A stretch of DNA of 64,000 bases from Enterobacteriaceae bacterium 89 (GTDB lineage Bacteria > Pseudomonadota > Gammaproteobacteria > Enterobacterales > Enterobacteriaceae), in assembly GCA_014156375.1 (NCBI GenBank), contig RQJH01000003.1:248001-312000 (forward strand). Reading direction: 5' to 3'. Position numbers and translations under genes: made by a program. The notes under the pieces are model-generated. The model was not told where the DNA came from and made no database searches. It saw nothing but the letters and a program-made list of their open reading frames with translations. The number at the start of each line of letters is the position of its first letter. The stretch's first letter is position 1. This document shows positions 61,031 to 64,000 of the stretch, piece by piece.

Positions 61031-61848
61031 TCAGAACTTCTCTGCCACATAGCGGAACGGATAGTTGGTCGGCTTCACCTTGCCAATTTTACGTTTTGGA
61101 AGCTCTACCGGATCAACCTGGATTTCTTTGTACGGGATCTGCGAAAGAAGGTGCGATATAACATTTAACCGCACCCTCTTTTTGTCTTCCGAGCGGGCGA
61201 CAAACCACGGTGCCCAGGCGGTGTCCGTTGCAGCAAACATCTCGTCACGCGCCACGGTATACTCATCCCATAGCTTGAAGGATTTCACGTCCATTGGCGA
61301 AAGCTTCCAGATTTTACGCCCGTCATTAATACGATCGCGCAGACGGCGTTCCTGCTCTTTTGGCGTGACCTCAAGCCAGTACTTCAGCAAAATAATCCCG
61401 GCGTCGACCATCGACTTTTCCATCACCGGCGCACCATCAAGAAACTTCGTTACCTGTTCCGGAGTACAGAACCCCATCACACGCTCAACGCCCGCGCGGT
61501 TGTACCAGCTTCGGTCAAAGATGACGATTTCCCCTGCGGAAGGCAGATGCGGAATATAGCGCTGGAAGTAGAGCTGGGATTTTTCTTTATCCGTCGGGGC
61601 GGGTAGCGCCACCACGCGAAACACGCGAGGGCTGACGCGCTCGGTGATGGCTTTGATCGTGCCACCTTTACCTGCTCCGTCACGGCCTTCAAACACAATG
61701 CAGACTTTCAGGCCTTTACTGACGACCCACTGCTGTAGCTTTACCAGCTCGACATCGAGACGACGCAGCTCCTTTTCGTACTCTTTATTCTTAAGCGGCG
61801 GTTTTTTTCACTATCTCCAACGACGCTGGCTTTCTTCTTACTGACCAT
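61031..61848 (-). CDS. ppk2: Polyphosphate kinase 2 (PPK2), reading frame shifted at an A7 tract
   Basis: The main frame gives FEGRDGAGKGGTIKAI (Walker A), FDRSWYNRAGVERVMGF (Walker B and lid) and the family C-terminus. PPK2 enzymes use polyphosphate to phosphorylate ADP or GDP. The N-terminus (MVSKKKASVVGDSEK) is in another frame: after GAA AAA AAC the reading must move back one base to give K-PPLKNKEYEKELRRLD, the family's usual N-terminal helix. The shift lies in seven T at 61802-61808 (A7 on the coding strand). Joined, the protein is 272 aa. It may be a lost base, a phase-variable tract, a sequence error, or -1 slippage on A_AAA_AAC. Confidence 0.82.
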
Positions 61849-61981
61849 AATTGTCATCCTCTTTTTGTCCGGTCGCGGCAGGAGGCCGTGCTTTAAAGTG
61901 TAAACCACCCTGCGCGGGCGGGCGGAATTGTCGGAAAGAGGGAAAAAAAAACCGCTCCGTGGAAGGAGCGGTTGAGGGATG

Positions 61982-63184
61982 CTACACGAATTTAGCAAGC
62001 GGGTCGGCGGCGGCAAAGGCCTCTTCGCGATTGGCCTTCGGCGGATAGATAAGCTCGTTAGTGATAGCGATTTTCAGCTTCTTAGCTTCTTCACGCACCA
62101 GCTTAATTTGCTGATCCCAGCCTTCGGTATACACCGCGCCCCAGGTACCCAGATCCAGACAGGTTACGTAATTCACCTGCTGATACGGCAGGCCTTCTAC
62201 CTCCAGCAGGCTGGCCGCTGCGTTGTGACCGGCGAATTTACCCAACTGGATAGCATGTTGGCAGGTCATCAGCGCGGTATTGCCGAGAGAATCGGTTTTG
62301 GCGTGCGCCATATCTCCGGTGGCAAAGATGTCGCTGTAGCCAGGAATGCGCAGTTCCGGGGTGACGATGAAGCGGCCCAGCGCGTCGCGATCGGCCGTTA
62401 AATTTTCACCCAGAGAGCTGGCTTTGACACCGGCAGTCCAGACTACGGTGGCGGCTTCGATGCGGGAACCGTCCTGCAGAGTGACGCCGTTAGCATCAAC
62501 CATTTCAACGCCTGCATTCAGACGCCATTCAACGCCGAGCGCTTCTGATGCTTTACGGATTTCTTCACGCAGCGCTTCGCTATAGCGTCCGCCGATGGTG
62601 TTTCCGCGCTCAACTACGACTACTTTAGTATTCGTATCGTTGCCGAGAAGCGCTTTCAGACGGGAAGGGAGCTCGGTGGCCAGTTCAATGCCGGTAAAGC
62701 CACCGCCGCAGACGACCACGGTATTACGGGCTTCGGTTTCCGGCTGGTTTGCCAACGCATTCAGATGGTCTTCCAGACGCTGTGCCGTTTCGAGCTGATC
62801 GATGTCGAAACCGTGTTCGGCGATACCTTTTACGCCAAAGTGGTGCAGGTGACTGCCGCTGGCGATGACCAGACGCTCGTAGGTGAGGAAAGTCTCTTCA
62901 CCTTCGGGCGTTTTGTACCAGACGCCGCCTTCGGCCGCTTCAATGCGATCGGCGTGACCGGCGATGAAACGGATATCTAACTCAGCAAACAGAGGCTGAA
63001 GATCGGCGGTCAGGGAAGCTACATTAGCTTCATAAAAACGTGGTCTTACTCGCAGTTCAGGCTGCGGAGCAAGGACAGCTATCTCAAGCGCGTTACTGCC
63101 CTGCAGATGAGCCAGACGCGCTGCGCTCACCGCTGCCCACATGCCGGCAAAGCCGCTTCCGATAATAAGAATACGTTGTTTCAT
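61982..63184 (-). CDS. NDH-2-like FAD-dependent NADH:quinone-type oxidoreductase
   Basis: 400 residues of the pyridine nucleotide-disulfide oxidoreductase family. An FAD loop IIGSGFAGMWAA (about 6-17) and an NAD(P)H loop VVVCGGGFTGIELATEL are present, together with the ATGDMAH block that binds FAD near the C-terminus. It lacks the paired redox Cys of disulfide reductases, so it probably reduces quinone or another acceptor as NDH-2 does. It is somewhat shorter than E. coli Ndh (434 aa) and has no clear C-terminal membrane helix. Start at 63184 follows AAGGA. Divergent from an Rrf2 regulator, which likely controls it. Confidence 0.85.
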   Translation of the reverse strand: MKQRILIIGSGFAGMWAAVSAARLAHLQGSNALEIAVLAPQPELRVRPRFYEANVASLTADLQPLFAELDIRFIAGHADRIEAAEGGVWYKTPEGEETFLTYERLVIASGSHLHHFGVKGIAEHGFDIDQLETAQRLEDHLNALANQPETEARNTVVVCGGGFTGIELATELPSRLKALLGNDTNTKVVVVERGNTIGGRYSEALREEIRKASEALGVEWRLNAGVEMVDANGVTLQDGSRIEAATVVWTAGVKASSLGENLTADRDALGRFIVTPELRIPGYSDIFATGDMAHAKTDSLGNTALMTCQHAIQLGKFAGHNAAASLLEVEGLPYQQVNYVTCLDLGTWGAVYTEGWDQQIKLVREEAKKLKIAITNELIYPPKANREEAFAAADPLAKFV

Positions 63185-63315
63185 GGTAAATCCTTCTGCA
63201 TAGACTGGCCGTGTCGACCGGATAACTGCTACTATACTGGTCGTAGTTAACTCCGACAAGATCTTTCTGAGTATCTGAGTTATCATCAGCGCGACAACAG
63301 CAGAGGATGAACACA

Positions 63316-63825
63316 ATGGCGTTTTACAGTTCTGGCGTGGAATACGGCATTCACAGCCTGATGAGCATGGTCGATGCGAAAGGCAACGAGCAGGATATGA
63401 GCGTGCGTGAAATGGCGGAATTGCAGAACGTCCCGTACGATTATCTCGCTAAAATTTTCCCCCGCCTGTCGCGGGCCGGGCTGGTGGTCAGTTCAGAAGG
63501 CAAGGGCGGTGGTTTTCGCCTGGCTCGTGCCAGTGAATTAATTACGGTACTGGACGTGGTGCATGCCATCGACGGTCAAAAGTCGATGTTTGAATGCAAA
63601 GAGATCCGCCAGCGGCTGGCGCTATTTGATGAAAAACCGCCAGCCTGGGCGTGCGACGGGCCTTGTGGCGTTCGCGCTGTGATGGATAGCGCACAGCAAA
63701 GAATGGAAGAGGAGCTTTCCCGGCATACTATTCTCGATCTGGCGCGAAAAATGCACCGAAAAGCGCCGGATACGTTTGCTATTGAAGTGAAAGAGTGGAT
63801 TTCGAATCGTCGGAGTCAGGCTTAA
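63316..63825 (+). CDS. Rrf2-family transcriptional regulator
   Basis: 169 residues. N-terminal winged helix (SVREMAELQNVPYDYLAKIFPRLSRAGLVVS in outline) and, in the loop before the last helix, three Cys (Cys94 in MFECKE, Cys113 and Cys117 in WACDGPCG), the pattern that binds an Fe-S cluster in IscR and NsrR. It may therefore sense iron, oxygen, NO or redox state. Divergent from the NDH-2-like gene with 131 bp between starts. ATG at 63316 has AGAGGA eight nt upstream; the ATG at 63307 overlaps that site. The target and signal are inferred. Confidence 0.87.
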   Translation: MAFYSSGVEYGIHSLMSMVDAKGNEQDMSVREMAELQNVPYDYLAKIFPRLSRAGLVVSSEGKGGGFRLARASELITVLDVVHAIDGQKSMFECKEIRQRLALFDEKPPAWACDGPCGVRAVMDSAQQRMEEELSRHTILDLARKMHRKAPDTFAIEVKEWISNRRSQA

Positions 63826-63827
63826 AT

Positions 63828-63923
63828 TGCCGGATGCGACTTCGTCTTATCCGGCCTACAAAACCCAGAAACAAATAAATATGTGGTTCCCGTAGGCCCG
63901 GTAAGCGCCAGCGCCACCGGGCA
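63828..63923. repeat. REP/BIME element
   Basis: GCCGGATGCGACTTCGTC and TTATCCGGCCTAC, a 30-bp AT-rich link, then GTAGGCCCGGTAAGCGCCAG ending in CGCCACCGGGC. Between convergent Rrf2 and adhP genes. Confidence 0.8.
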
Positions 63924-63950
63924 ATCTGTCAGCGGGCACTGCAACTCAAA

Positions 63951-64000
63951 TTAATGACGCAGATCGATAACCATACGACCGCGAATCTGCCCCTGTTCCA
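63951..64000 (-). CDS. adhP: AdhP, alcohol dehydrogenase (3' end only)
   Basis: Only the last 15 codons and the stop lie in the window. They read EQGQIRGRMVIDLRH, which agrees with the end of E. coli AdhP (the propanol-preferring, zinc-dependent alcohol dehydrogenase that interconverts alcohols and aldehydes with NAD). In E. coli adhP also follows fdnI and yddM. The rest of the gene lies beyond the window. Confidence 0.8.
   Translation of the reverse strand, partial: EQGQIRGRMVIDLRH

Overview
This is a chromosomal stretch from a member of the Enterobacteriaceae. The gene order is that of the E. coli K-12 ydcX-ydcY-ydcZ-mnaT-curA-mcbR-yncD-yncE-ansP ... pptA-yddH-nhoA-narVWYZU ... yddG-fdnGHI-yddM-adhP segment, with added genes (srfABC, a DUF2235 gene with its own regulator, a chaperone-usher fimbrial operon, smvR/smvA, ppk2, an NDH-2-like enzyme). 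That mix suggests Enterobacter, Lelliottia, Leclercia or a close relative rather than Escherichia; the genus cannot be fixed from sequence alone. I see no transposase, integrase, CRISPR array or rRNA. Several REP/BIME-type repeats lie between genes.

Layout. 0-3.4 kb: an AT-rich, phage-like small gene with a terminator, a glycine-zipper envelope protein, a degenerate tRNA-like gene, small unknown genes, and two tiny membrane proteins missed by length cut-offs (YncL-like and OrtT-like). 3.4-12.2 kb: an alpha/beta hydrolase behind a near-consensus LexA box, an aldehyde dehydrogenase, and the srfABC operon. 12.4-25 kb: an orphan DppA-like binding protein, ydcY, ydcZ-mnaT, a DUF2235 gene, an XRE-cupin regulator, curA, mcbR, the PQQ receptor gene yncD/pqqU, yncE and ansP. 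A paired palindrome with exactly the same 22-bp period occurs upstream of mnaT and over the start of the XRE-cupin gene.

25-38 kb: cupin protein, P-loop kinase, pptA, a LysR/SDR divergent pair, yddH, nhoA and the second nitrate reductase narUZYWV. 38-50 kb: two unknown proteins, an IprA-like regulator, a pi-type fimbrial operon with two chaperones, six pilin-like subunits and a two-domain tip adhesin, then a SymE-type toxin whose promoter overlaps a LexA-like box and whose 5' leader is crossed by a probable antisense RNA. 50-55 kb: three exporters (Bcr/CflA-type, SmvA, YddG) with LysR and TetR regulators.

55-64 kb: formate dehydrogenase N (fdnG with an in-frame UGA selenocysteine codon, fdnH, fdnI), a HigBA-type toxin-antitoxin pair, ppk2 broken or recoded at an A7 tract, an NDH-2-like flavoprotein divergent from an Rrf2 regulator, and the 3' end of adhP. 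FdnGHI can pass electrons from formate to quinone, and NarZYV can pass them from quinol to nitrate, with NarU moving nitrate and nitrite, so the window carries both halves of the formate-nitrate respiratory loop.
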